A DNA stretch of 61,043 nucleotides. Source: a virus. Positions 6,839 to 12,540 of the stretch are shown here, piece after piece. The stretch is taken from positions 1 through 61,043 of IMG/VR virus record IMGVR_UViG_3300025687_007811; one strand, given 5' to 3'. The notes under the pieces are model-generated. The model had not been told where the DNA came from and did no database searches. It saw only the letters and a program-made list of their open reading frames with translations. The translations under genes were made by a program, and so were the position numbers. Within the stretch, counting starts at the first letter, position 1. Every line of letters starts with the position of its first letter.

Positions 6839-7555
6839 ATGCATACATACACCAAAGAAGAATTAGTAGAAGCTGTGCAACAAAGTCTGTCATATGCACA
6901 AGTATTTAAATATTTAAATCTCAGTGTTAGCGGATCTAGCTACAAATATTTAAAAGAAAACATTAAAAAATACAAGATAGACGTTTCTCATTTTAAAAAA
7001 GGAAATGCGTCTAAAAATAGATCTAACAAAAAAACTTGGCAACAAATATTGATAATAGAAACTAATGGAAGAAGAACAAAACACTCCATTCTAAAAAGAG
7101 GCTTAATTGAATACGGGAGAGAATACAAATGCGAAAGTTGTGGTAACGATGGTCAATGGAATGGTAAATCTATAACTTTACACATTGATCATATTAATCA
7201 AAACTGGCAAGACAATAGACCAAAAAATTTACGCTTTCTTTGTCCCAACTGTCATTCTCAAACTGACCAATGCAAGAAAAATAGGAAGCATAATACAGCC
7301 GGTGCCAAATATAAATGTATAAAATGTGAATCTAATGTTTGGAAAAAGGGTACATATTGTAGGCCGTGTACTATAGAACGGCAAAATAGAATTCAATGGC
7401 CTAACAAAGAAGAGTTGGAAAAGTTAGTATGGAAAAAACCCACATCGCAATTAGCTGAAGAATTTGGAGTCTCAGACAAAGCTGTAGAAAAGTGGTGTAA
7501 AAAATACAATATTAAGAAACCTACGAGGGGGTATTGGCAAAAACAACATAATTAA
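6839..7555 (+). CDS. HNH homing endonuclease with C-terminal helix-turn-helix
   Basis: 238 residues, strong ribosome site AAGGAGGGG at 6826-6834. N-terminal region (about 1-60) looks like a helix-turn-helix (YTKEELVEAVQQSLSYAQVF). The HNH core has CESCG, LHIDHINQNWQDNRPKNLRF and CPNCH. A zinc finger (CIKCESN...CRPC) and a second helix-turn-helix (TSQLAEEFGVSDKAVEKWCK) follow. Stop at 7553-7555, three bases before the next tRNA. Free-standing and A-rich, inserted between tRNA genes. Confidence 0.87.
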   Translation: MHTYTKEELVEAVQQSLSYAQVFKYLNLSVSGSSYKYLKENIKKYKIDVSHFKKGNASKNRSNKKTWQQILIIETNGRRTKHSILKRGLIEYGREYKCESCGNDGQWNGKSITLHIDHINQNWQDNRPKNLRFLCPNCHSQTDQCKKNRKHNTAGAKYKCIKCESNVWKKGTYCRPCTIERQNRIQWPNKEELEKLVWKKPTSQLAEEFGVSDKAVEKWCKKYNIKKPTRGYWQKQHN

Positions 7556-7558
7556 CAA

Positions 7559-7648
7559 TAGGCAGAGTCAGATATTGGTTTGCTGTACTAGTTTTGGAAA
7601 CTAGTGGTGAATAAAGTAGCCGTGCGGGTTCGATTCCCGTCTGCTTGA
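7559..7648 (+). tRNA. tRNA-Pro(TGG) with a long, serine-like variable arm
   Basis: Anticodon stem CTAGT / ACTAG with loop TTTGGAA gives TGG (7595-7597). The D arm (CAGATATTGGTTTGCTG) and anticodon stem closely match tRNA-Ser(GGA) at 10239, and the variable region is 19 bases. The acceptor TAGGCAG / CTGCTTG leaves G72 and A73, the bases bacterial ProRS reads. It looks like a serine tRNA converted to proline by a one-base shift of the anticodon loop. Confidence 0.72.
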
Positions 7649-7650
7649 CT

Positions 7651-7707
7651 GGTGAGTAATGGCAAGAATACCGGTTTCTTGGGTAGGTTCGATTCCTATC
7701 ATCACCG
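7651..7707 (+). tRNA. Truncated tRNA lacking the D arm (relic)
   Basis: 57 bases: GGTGA / TCACC acceptor, hairpin CAAGAA-TACCGGT-TTCTTG and T arm GTAGG-TTCGATT-CCTAT, G73 then CTT. Only five bases separate the acceptor strand from the anticodon stem, so the D arm is missing; position 33 is A. Probably a pseudogene. Confidence 0.45.
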
Positions 7708-7786
7708 CTTTAATAAAAACACCTATCTGATCAATAGGTAATTATCAACAAAATAGGTTCTGATCAAACTGATAGTTGTTGGTAAT
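7708..7786 (+). other. Structured spacer between tRNAs
   Basis: A hairpin ACCTAT-CTGATCA-ATAGGT resembles an anticodon arm; AATTATCAACA (about 7740-7750) pairs with TGTTGGTAATT (about 7777-7787). No acceptor or T arm is seen. It may be a tRNA relic or a processing structure. Confidence 0.25.
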
Positions 7787-7857
7787 TGTTTAGTGGTGTA
7801 ACGGAAACACGTCCGGCGGCAAGCCGGGAGATATGGGTTCGAATCCCATCTAAATGA
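7787..7857 (+). tRNA. tRNA-like gene, loop CGGCAAG (nominal GCA), lacks U33
   Basis: Acceptor TGTTTAG / CTAAATG (two wobble pairs at the end), D stem GTG / CAC, anticodon stem TCCGG / CCGGG, T arm ATGGG-TTCGAAT-CCCAT, A73 then CTT. The loop puts G at position 33. Nominal anticodon GCA would be Cys, but a canonical Cys tRNA with T73 lies at 26473 and this one has A73, so its decoding role is doubtful. Confidence 0.55.
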
Positions 7858-7867
7858 CTTCGTATAA

Positions 7868-7958
7868 AGCCAGATACGCTAATTAGGTAAGCGACGAAGC
7901 TGTTAACTTCGTGTAGTCCGTCTAGAACGGTATGGGAGTTCGAGTCTCTCTCTGGCTG
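7868..7958 (+). tRNA. tRNA-Asn(GTT) with a long variable arm
   Basis: Perfect acceptor AGCCAGA / TCTGGCT, D stem CGC / GCG, anticodon arm CGAAG-CTGTTAA-CTTCG (GTT at 7902-7904), T arm GGGAG-TTCGAGT-CTCTC, G73. The variable region is 22 bases with a CCGT / ACGG stem, a class II feature unexpected for asparagine. A class I Asn(GTT) is at 12541. Confidence 0.8.
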
Positions 7959-7966
7959 CTAAACAC

Positions 7967-8040
7967 ACCCGATCAGCAGGTGGGTACTGCGAAAAGTCTC
8001 CAAAACTTTTGCTTAGAGAGTTCGATTCTCTCGTCGGGTG
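7967..8040 (+). tRNA. tRNA-Trp(CCA)
   Basis: Acceptor ACCCGAT / GTCGGGT, D arm GCAG / CTGC, anticodon arm AAAGT-CTCCAAA-ACTTT (CCA at 8000-8002), T arm GAGAG-TTCGATT-CTCTC, G73 as in bacterial tryptophan tRNAs. Confidence 0.9.
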
Positions 8041-8052
8041 CTTTTTTTACAT

Positions 8053-8135
8053 GCCGTCGTGGTATAATTGGTTGTACACCGGTCTCTTAAACCGGGGGAG
8101 AAATCCCAATGCAGGTTCGAGTCCTGTCGGCGGTA
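8053..8135 (+). tRNA. tRNA-Lys(CTT) with a long, leucine-like variable arm
   Basis: Acceptor GCCGTCG / CGGCGGT (G1:T72 like the leucine tRNAs here), A73. The anticodon stem CCGGT / ACCGG is perfect and its 7-base loop CTCTTAA reads CTT (8086-8088). The variable arm GGGA-GAAA-TCCC is 4 bp with a GNRA loop. The body is leucine-like but the anticodon is lysine. A normal Lys(TTT) is at 10833. Confidence 0.75.
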
Positions 8136-8162
8136 CTGAAGCTGAATTTCCCGAGAAAACGA

Positions 8163-8190
8163 TTGACAAAGCTGGTCAGTAAGTTAGAAT
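8163..8190 (+). promoter_or_regulatory. Sigma70-type promoter
   Basis: TTGACA at 8163-8168 and TAGAAT at 8185-8190, spacer 16. It would start a short transcript ending at the terminator 8287-8324. Confidence 0.68.
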
Positions 8191-8324
8191 GATTTTGTCG
8201 CAAGCAAAATTGATTCAAGTATCGGATAAGAAATATGTCACTAGACCCCTCTATGGGCCAGAGCCGGTTTAAAATTCTGGAAAGAACCAGCATGTGTAGT
8301 AGTTGCTGGCAGCTTCTTTTTTTT
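8191..8324 (+). ncRNA. Candidate small RNA between promoter and terminator
   Basis: A promoter (8163-8190) and a terminator (8287-8324) bracket about 130 bases with two further hairpins: TTTTGTCGCAAGCAAAA, and CCAGA / TCTGG. A 27-codon frame starts at 8189, but it begins inside the -10 box and has no ribosome site, so an RNA product is more likely. No known RNA family recognised. Confidence 0.42.
8287..8324 (+). terminator. Rho-independent terminator
   Basis: Stem CCAGCA / TGCTGG followed, after CAGCTTC, by eight T residues ending where tRNA-Asp begins. Confidence 0.7.
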
Positions 8325-8395
8325 GGCGTATTGGTGTAATGGAAGCACGCGAGACTGTCGATTTCGAAGCAGGGGTTCGATTCCCCTATACGCTG
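8325..8395 (+). tRNA. tRNA-Asp(GTC)
   Basis: Acceptor GGCGTAT / ATACGCT, anticodon arm CGAGA-CTGTCGA-TTTCG (GTC at 8357-8359), T loop TTCGATT, G73. The last 10 bases overlap the stop end of the convergent endonuclease gene. Confidence 0.88.
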
Positions 8396-9018
8396 CTTAG
8401 TTTTTCGTTTATTATGCTTAAAATGATTTCTAAAAATTTATCAGAGCTTTTTTGTTTGAAATATTTTTGATGTGAAGTGTCTATTATACACAAAGCAATG
8501 TTATTTTCTATACATGCCTGAAATTTTCTTTGATCATTAGTTTGCGTTTTACTTAACTTATCTTCCCCAAATATAGGCTCATAATGAAATATCCCGTTAA
8601 GCTCAAAAGCTAAACATAAAGAGGGAATGTAAATATCGAGTTCAGAACCTATTGCGGAAATATCGTTATACAAAATTTCTAAATTAGGATATTGGTTAGT
8701 TAATTGGTTTTGTATGTATAATTCTAACTTAGATCTTTTTGATCCATGTTTTTTATTCGCGTTATGGTATTTGCCCATACAAGATCTGTTGCAAAAAACC
8801 TTACCGCTTTTACTTTTTTTAACCTCGTTTTTCTGTTTTATAAGAAGTTTGTTACAAAACCCACAATTAATTTCAACGCTTCCTTCTTTTGATCTTTTTT
8901 TGCTAAAACACTTGTGGGAGCAATAAATGTTTTCCCTTTGACCTGTTTTAAATTTATGTGAATCACTATCTGTTCTTGTAAATTCTTTTCCACAAAAATT
9001 ACAAATAAAAGCTTTCAT
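8386..9018 (-). CDS. Homing endonuclease, zinc fingers plus VSR/EDxHD-like nuclease
   Basis: 210 residues, antisense to the surrounding tRNA genes. Two zinc fingers (CNFCGKEF...CSHKC and CGFCNKLL...CNRSC) precede a nuclease domain with SELDIYIPSLCLAFELNGIF followed by HYEP, the EDxHD/VSR-like PD-(D/E)XK variant found in phage homing enzymes of the I-Bth0305I type. Its stop lies inside tRNA-Asp. The promoter is at 9068-9080 on the minus strand. Probably a selfish gene inserted in the tRNA array. Confidence 0.8.
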   Translation of the reverse strand: MKAFICNFCGKEFTRTDSDSHKFKTGQRENIYCSHKCFSKKRSKEGSVEINCGFCNKLLIKQKNEVKKSKSGKVFCNRSCMGKYHNANKKHGSKRSKLELYIQNQLTNQYPNLEILYNDISAIGSELDIYIPSLCLAFELNGIFHYEPIFGEDKLSKTQTNDQRKFQACIENNIALCIIDTSHQKYFKQKSSDKFLEIILSIINEKLSSV

Positions 9019-9059
9019 TTTTAAACCCTCAAAATTGATTTTCAGTACCTGTATACGTC

Positions 9060-9080
9060 GTCACATTATTATACACCAAG
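9060..9080 (-). promoter_or_regulatory. Homing-endonuclease promoter, minus strand
   Basis: Read on the minus strand: CTTGGTGTATAATAATG, with TATAAT at 9073-9068. It shares the TTGGTGTATAAT core with the promoters of the endonuclease genes at 15551 and 52242. Confidence 0.6.
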
Positions 9081-9098
9081 TTATGAGAAATTAATTAA

Positions 9099-9281
9099 AT
9101 GCATCAAATAAAAAACAAGTTTTATCATACAATCTCTGGAGCTACAACGCTCCAAGAACTGATTGATGAAGTAAACAGATTAGAACTAGATCCAAAAGAT
9201 TGCAAATTCGAGTTTTCAACTGATTATACTGAAAGTTTAGGAAATCCATATACAGTTGTTAAGCTTATTTGCGAGACATAA
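9099..9281 (+). CDS. Small hypothetical protein
   Basis: 60 residues; no strong ribosome site before ATG 9099. Probably a compact alpha/beta fold (TTLQELIDEVNRLELDPKDC, then a strand-rich end). The stop is five bases before tRNA-Leu(TAG). No family recognised. Confidence 0.5.
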   Translation: MHQIKNKFYHTISGATTLQELIDEVNRLELDPKDCKFEFSTDYTESLGNPYTVVKLICET

Positions 9282-9286
9282 CAAAT

Positions 9287-9368
9287 GCCGGGGTGATGGA
9301 ATTGGCAGACATGCGAGTCTTAGAAACTCGTGCCTTATGGCGTGGGAGTTCAAATCTCCCTCCCGGTA
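9287..9368 (+). tRNA. tRNA-Leu(TAG)
   Basis: Acceptor GCCGGGG / TCCCGGT (G1:T72), anticodon arm CGAGT-CTTAGAA-ACTCG (TAG at 9321-9323), variable arm, T arm GGGAG-TTCAAAT-CTCCC, A73. Confidence 0.92.
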
Positions 9369-9374
9369 CTATAA

Positions 9375-9456
9375 GCCCATGTGGTGGAATTGGCAGACAC
9401 GCTGGACTCAAAATCCGGTGCCGTAAGGCGTATCGGTTCGAATCCGATCTTGGGTA
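9375..9456 (+). tRNA. tRNA-Leu(CAA)
   Basis: Acceptor GCCCATG / CTTGGGT (G1:T72), anticodon arm CTGGA-CTCAAAA-TCCGG (CAA at 9409-9411), variable arm, T arm ATCGG-TTCGAAT-CCGAT, A73. Confidence 0.92.
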
Positions 9457-9482
9457 CTAATTTCAATAAGAAAGGAAATGCA

Positions 9483-9851
9483 ATGGATATTTCAACGTTA
9501 ATCGGAAAGAAGATTGATCAGGTTCGGCAGTATGATGACGAGGTAATTTTCGTATGTGGAAATGAAGCATACAATATGTATCATATGCAGGATTGCTGTG
9601 AGCGTGTTTATGTCTGGGATATTATCGGGGATTTAGAGTCATTGATTGGAAGCACTGTGTTAGCAGTTAGTGAGGACGACGATGATCCAGTAGACGTTGA
9701 TTATACTCCACACGAATCATATACTTGGACTATCTATACTCTAGTTACTGACAAGGGAACTGTGGTAATTAGGTGGCTTGGAGAGTCAAACGGATATTAT
9801 TCAGAGCGTGTTCATTTTGGAATTACCCATGTTCCTATGTATATGAGATAA
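9483..9851 (+). CDS. DUF7448-like phage protein
   Basis: 122 residues from ATG 9483 with AAAGGA upstream; an apparent longer frame reading back into tRNA-Leu is spurious. The pattern YNMYHMQDCCERVYVWDIIGD, followed by ESYTWTIYTLVTDKGTVVIRW and ESNGYYSERV, matches a conserved phage family I recall as DUF7448. Function unknown. Lies between two tRNA clusters on the same strand. Confidence 0.75.
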   Translation: MDISTLIGKKIDQVRQYDDEVIFVCGNEAYNMYHMQDCCERVYVWDIIGDLESLIGSTVLAVSEDDDDPVDVDYTPHESYTWTIYTLVTDKGTVVIRWLGESNGYYSERVHFGITHVPMYMR

Positions 9852-9861
9852 GATGGATTCT

Positions 9862-9947
9862 GGAAGCGAGGCGAATATTGGTTTGTCGCGGTTGTTTGCT
9901 AAACAACTCCGGGTAAAACCGGTGCAAGTTCAATTCTTGTCGTTTCC
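9862..9947 (+). tRNA. tRNA-Ser(GCT)
   Basis: Acceptor GGAAGCG / CGTTTCC, anticodon arm GTTGT-TTGCTAA-ACAAC (GCT at 9898-9900), variable arm with CCGG / CCGG, T arm GCAAG-TTCAATT-CTTGT, G73. Confidence 0.9.
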
Positions 9948-9977
9948 GCTCAAATTGAACCATAAGGGTGATATAAT

Positions 9978-10051
9978 TACCCCTGTCCGTCTGGTTTGGC
10001 GGGTTAGTCCTGATAAGACTAATGTATTCAGTTCGAATCTGAAAGGGGTAA
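9978..10051 (+). tRNA. tRNA-Ile(GAT)
   Basis: Acceptor TACCCCT / AGGGGTA, anticodon arm TAGTC-CTGATAA-GACTA (GAT at 10022-10024), T arm TTCAG-TTCGAAT-CTGAA, A73 then CTT. Confidence 0.9.
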
Positions 10052-10060
10052 CTTTAAACT

Positions 10061-10132
10061 GCGTTCTTGGTGAAATTGGTATCACGCTGGCTTGCCATGT
10101 CAGTGTTAGGGGTTCGAGTCCCCTAGATCGCA
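10061..10132 (+). tRNA. tRNA-Gly(GCC)
   Basis: Anticodon arm CTGGC-TTGCCAT-GTCAG (GCC at 10094-10096), T arm AGGGG-TTCGAGT-CCCCT. Acceptor GCGTTCT / AGATCGC has a single T4:T69 mismatch. A73 then CT. Confidence 0.85.
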
Positions 10133-10155
10133 CTGGTAAAGAAAAAAGGTTAGGA

Positions 10156-10251
10156 ATGCTCGAAAAAATAAAAACTGTCATACTGCTCTCAATTACTATT
10201 TGGTCTTGGTATTTAATAGTTCTTACGGGTCAACAATTGGTGGGTAGGTAG
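10156..10251 (+). CDS. Possible 31-residue membrane peptide
   Basis: ATG 10156 follows TTAGGA. The peptide (MLEKIKTVILLSITIWSWYL, then IVLTGQQLVGR) is one transmembrane helix with charged ends. Its stop at 10249-10251 lies 13 bases inside tRNA-Ser(GGA), so translation would run into the tRNA precursor. No homologue recognised. Confidence 0.4.
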   Translation: MLEKIKTVILLSITIWSWYLIVLTGQQLVGR

Positions 10252-10326
10252 ATATTGGTTGGCTACACTAGTCTGGAAAACTAGGGGTCTTAATTGGCCT
10301 TGCGGGTTCAATTCCCGTGCCCACCG
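10239..10326 (+). tRNA. tRNA-Ser(GGA)
   Basis: Acceptor GGTGGGT / GCCCACC, D stem GTAG / CTAC, anticodon arm CTAGT-CTGGAAA-ACTAG (GGA at 10275-10277), long variable arm, T arm GCGGG-TTCAATT-CCCGT, G73. Closest relative of the unusual tRNA-Pro at 7559. Confidence 0.92.
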
Positions 10327-10347
10327 CTTCTCAAGAAAGGATAGAAA

Positions 10348-10785
10348 GTGGACAAAGACTTAACTAAGCTGATTTACTATACATCCATTGGTATACATAA
10401 TAACATTATTGTTTATGATAATGATGCGTTAATTGATGATATAACAGCTAGACTATTCCATCTAATAAAACGAGCATTTAAAGAAACGTATGATGTTTAC
10501 CCAGACCGTTTTCTGATTAATGAAGAAGATTTTGAATTTTTTTATGATAAACAGGCTGTCTTTAACTACAGAAATCTAAAAGAAATGAGAACTGCAAGAC
10601 TGTTGGGAATCAAAACATGTGTCATGCAAGTATACGGTATCGATGTTGAAACATTTTCTCCCGAGTATTCGAAAAAAATAGTACAGTTCTTTGAAGACGT
10701 TGATGGCGTTTTGCCATCATATGATGAAAAAATTATGTTTGCGGTTTCTGACAAACCTGAAAAAATTATGCTTGGAAGCTATTAA
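10348..10785 (+). CDS. Hypothetical protein
   Basis: 145 residues, starting with GTG at 10348 behind AGAAAGG (10334-10340). Acidic and helical, with several Phe/Tyr-rich stretches (INEEDFEFFYDK); no membrane segment, zinc site or known motif. Lies between tRNA-Ser(GGA) and tRNA-Lys(TTT) on the same strand. Not recognised. Confidence 0.65.
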   Translation: MDKDLTKLIYYTSIGIHNNIIVYDNDALIDDITARLFHLIKRAFKETYDVYPDRFLINEEDFEFFYDKQAVFNYRNLKEMRTARLLGIKTCVMQVYGIDVETFSPEYSKKIVQFFEDVDGVLPSYDEKIMFAVSDKPEKIMLGSY

Positions 10786-10832
10786 CATGTCCCGGCATCG
10801 GATTCAGCGGCGATAGCCGCAGATGACCACAA

Positions 10833-10904
10833 GCCCTTATAGTTTAACTGGCAGAACATGGAGCTTTTAACTCTTCGGTCGGGGTTCGAGTCCTCGTGGG
10901 GGCA
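10833..10904 (+). tRNA. tRNA-Lys(TTT)
   Basis: Acceptor GCCCTTA / TGGGGGC, loop CTTTTAA reads TTT (10866-10868), T arm CGGGG-TTCGAGT-CCTCG, A73, short variable loop. Upstream (10805-10825) a GCGGC-GATA-GCCGC hairpin is present. Confidence 0.85.
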
Positions 10905-10906
10905 CT

Positions 10907-11016
10907 CAGTACGTGGCGAAAATAGGGGATGCGAATCCTCTCGGAAAACGCAGCGGCCTATTAGCCGCCGTCATAATGCAATAAAGACAATGCGGGTTCG
11001 AATCCCGTCGTACTGA
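10907..11016 (+). tRNA. tRNA-like RNA with a GNRA hairpin inserted in the D loop
   Basis: Perfect acceptor CAGTACG / CGTACTG, A73 then CTT, and a perfect T arm GCGGG-TTCGAAT-CCCGT. The D stem GCG / CGC encloses an extra 7-bp hairpin AGGGGAT-GCGA-ATCCTCT. The anticodon stem GCGGC / GCCGC closes a 6-base loop (CTATTA), and the variable region is long. 110 bases in total. It may not decode; amino acid not assigned. Confidence 0.6.
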
Positions 11017-11022
11017 CTTCAT

Positions 11023-11093
11023 GGCCCATTCGTATAATGGTAATATATCTGGCTTACATCCAGAAGACGTTGGTTCGATTCCATCATGGGCTA
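11023..11093 (+). tRNA. tRNA-Val(TAC)
   Basis: Acceptor GGCCCAT / ATGGGCT, anticodon arm TCTGG-CTTACAT-CCAGA (TAC at 11055-11057), T loop TTCGATT, A73. Confidence 0.9.
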
Positions 11094-11116
11094 CTCTATT
11101 ATGAGGAATGCAAAGA

Positions 11117-11371
11117 ATGAAAAATTATCCAAAACGTGAGAAGAAAAAGAGGGGCGACAAATCAAAATACTGTTCTTTTACTGGTAGTGTCGCCACCAAC
11201 ATTAAAGAATCAACTCCCAAAATTAAAGATGTACTAAAGACTAAAGTTAAGTGCCCAGAATGCGGGAGGAAACTAATTCCCGATATATCATGCTGTACTG
11301 GGGGCAGAGAAGATGTTGATTGGGCATGTTGTGTCCATTTTAGTCTAAAGAGACATAGAAGAAAAAAATAA
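11117..11371 (+). CDS. Small zinc-ribbon-like protein
   Basis: 84 residues from ATG 11117 (GAGGA at 11103-11107 gives good spacing; an ATG at 11108 is also in frame). Very basic N-terminus (KRGDKSKYCS), then CPECGRKL and a CC...CC pair that could complete a zinc site, ending in a basic tail HFSLKRHRRKK. Possibly nucleic-acid binding. Its stop abuts the start of the tmRNA acceptor segment. Confidence 0.65.
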   Translation: MKNYPKREKKKRGDKSKYCSFTGSVATNIKESTPKIKDVLKTKVKCPECGRKLIPDISCCTGGREDVDWACCVHFSLKRHRRKK

Positions 11372-11713
11372 GCATGTAGACGTTATTGTCAAAGCAATGC
11401 AACACGGCGGTTCGACTCCGCCCGCTTCCACTTGAGATTAATATATGGGAGCGTAATGGTATCGATTGGTTGTCTAGGTAATAACTGCATGTACTGGTTT
11501 GTCGAAGGGCCAGTTAAAAAATCGACAAAATGTAAATGCAGAAAGAAATTTCGCTTTGGCTGTTTAAGTCACGGGGCTTCTAATTGCCTTGTTACCAAAA
11601 ATTAGCGTGACTGACTCTAGGATAGTTTCCATGTTATTCTTAGCATGGTGAGTGGGCACAGCGATATGGTGTCGTCGGATACATAACCGACTTCTAAGCT
11701 TTCAGCTTTAAAA
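11372..11713 (+). ncRNA. ssrA: Circularly permuted (two-piece type) tmRNA
   Basis: The acceptor segment comes first: T arm GGCGG-TTCGACT-CCGCC (11406-11422), CGCTTCC (11423-11429), A73. After a 16-base spacer the coding segment begins with GGGAGCG (11447-11453), the exact partner of CGCTTCC, then a GTAATGGTATCGA block typical of tmRNA. P2 can form between the two segments (GTTG/CAAC, TAATAAC/GTTATTG, TGCATG/CATGTA). A pseudoknot (ACTGG/CCAGT with TTTGTCGA/TCGACAAA) precedes the tag frame GCA...TAA at 11538-11567, encoding AERNFALAV. A later helix AGTCACG/CGTGACT fits P5. tmRNA rescues stalled ribosomes. The 3' end is approximate. Confidence 0.9.
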
Positions 11714-11729
11714 GGAAAGGATTTGGAAA

Positions 11730-12209
11730 ATGAAGAAACCATATAAACCACAAAAGCCAACAAAACCATCAAAAACAATAAAACAATATTCTAATATTGA
11801 TCTATACGAAGGTATAACCAAAAAAGAACTACTTAAACTAATAAAAGATCTTCCAGAAGACGCTATGTTAAGTCAACATATTTACGATGTTTATGGCGAT
11901 ACCGTCTGTGAAATATATTTTCAGGCATGTAAGATAGTAGAAAACCCGCGTTATGAATCAGAAATGACTAAGTACAAAATAAAGCTTAATCAGTACAATC
12001 AAAAAATGTCTAAGTACAAAGTAGAAATGTCGGCGTATGAGGATTACGAAGCTGAAAAAGAAAAGAAAAGGCTTGACAAGCTGAATCGGGATGCTAAAAT
12101 GAAGGAGTTAAAGGAACTAAAAAAGAAACTTGAGGTTCTGGAAAAAGAGTCACCGGAAGCTATTCGCAAGAAAATCCAAGAAATGGAGAAAGAAAGGGTT
12201 TTTAAGTAA
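11730..12209 (+). CDS. Coiled-coil hypothetical protein
   Basis: 159 residues, ribosome site AAAGGA before ATG 11730. The N-terminus is Pro/Lys-rich (KPYKPQKPTKPSK); a small folded segment follows (LLKLIKDLPEDAMLSQHIYD), then a long charged coiled coil (about 85-155, EAEKEKKRLDKLNRDAK). No family recognised. TAATG overlap with the next small frame. Confidence 0.65.
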   Translation: MKKPYKPQKPTKPSKTIKQYSNIDLYEGITKKELLKLIKDLPEDAMLSQHIYDVYGDTVCEIYFQACKIVENPRYESEMTKYKIKLNQYNQKMSKYKVEMSAYEDYEAEKEKKRLDKLNRDAKMKELKELKKKLEVLEKESPEAIRKKIQEMEKERVFK

Positions 12210-12307
12210 TGACTATTACCGCAGCTATTTGCTTTCTAGCAGTAAGTATCTTGATTCATGGTGGTTTAAACTTCGTGCGAAGTATGATGTGGTACAAAAA
12301 GGTATAA
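12209..12307 (+). CDS. Small membrane peptide, 32 residues
   Basis: ATG overlaps the preceding stop (TAATG). MTITAAICFLAVSILIHGGL starts a hydrophobic helix, followed by a basic tail ending YKKV. Likely translated by coupling with the upstream gene. No family recognised. Confidence 0.5.
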   Translation: MTITAAICFLAVSILIHGGLNFVRSMMWYKKV

Positions 12308-12540
12308 AGTCTCTTGGTCGAGGCTAGTATAGTTCCCATCTATATGAATAGGGGGTTAACCATCCCCACTGAAACTTAGTAGAGACCCTTACTCTCGAAC
12401 GGTGGATGAAACGGGTCTGGACTGAGGTGCAGGCGTTGCGACGACAACGTATTGGGTTATGTGTAAGTTTAGCAGCAATGCTAAATGAGTCGGTGAGTTT
12501 ATCACATTTACTGAGATACCGGCACCCAAATCGTCACTTT
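12308..12540 (+). other. Structured non-coding region
   Basis: No convincing gene. It holds a closed domain GTCTCT / AGAGAC with inner hairpins TATAG-TTCCCAT-CTATA and GGGGG / TCCCC (about 12310-12388). A second domain (about 12411-12532) is bounded by GGGT / ACCC, with hairpins CGTTG-CGACGA-CAACG, TTTAGCA-GCAA-TGCTAAA and GTGA / TCAC. Possibly decayed tRNAs plus an unknown structured RNA. Confidence 0.4.

Noticed and set aside
8189-8272. 27-codon peptide
   Set aside because: Starts inside the -10 box with no ribosome site.
9269-9460. 63-codon frame across two leucine tRNAs
   Set aside because: Entirely within tRNA genes, a common annotation artefact.
9381-9482. Apparent N-terminal extension of the DUF7448-like gene through tRNA-Leu(CAA)
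   Set aside because: This is tRNA sequence read as protein; ATG 9483 has a good ribosome site and matches the family start.
9972-9977. TATAAT directly before tRNA-Ile(GAT) as its promoter
   Set aside because: The tRNA begins at the next base, where a promoter would still be unwound; transcription would start inside the tRNA.
9853-10155. Open frame through tRNA-Ser, tRNA-Ile and tRNA-Gly
   Set aside because: It lies entirely across tRNA genes; only the 31-codon end after 10155 is plausible.
11401-11430. T arm at 11406 as an ordinary tRNA 3' relic
   Set aside because: Its acceptor strand has a perfect partner 16 bases downstream in front of tmRNA-specific elements.
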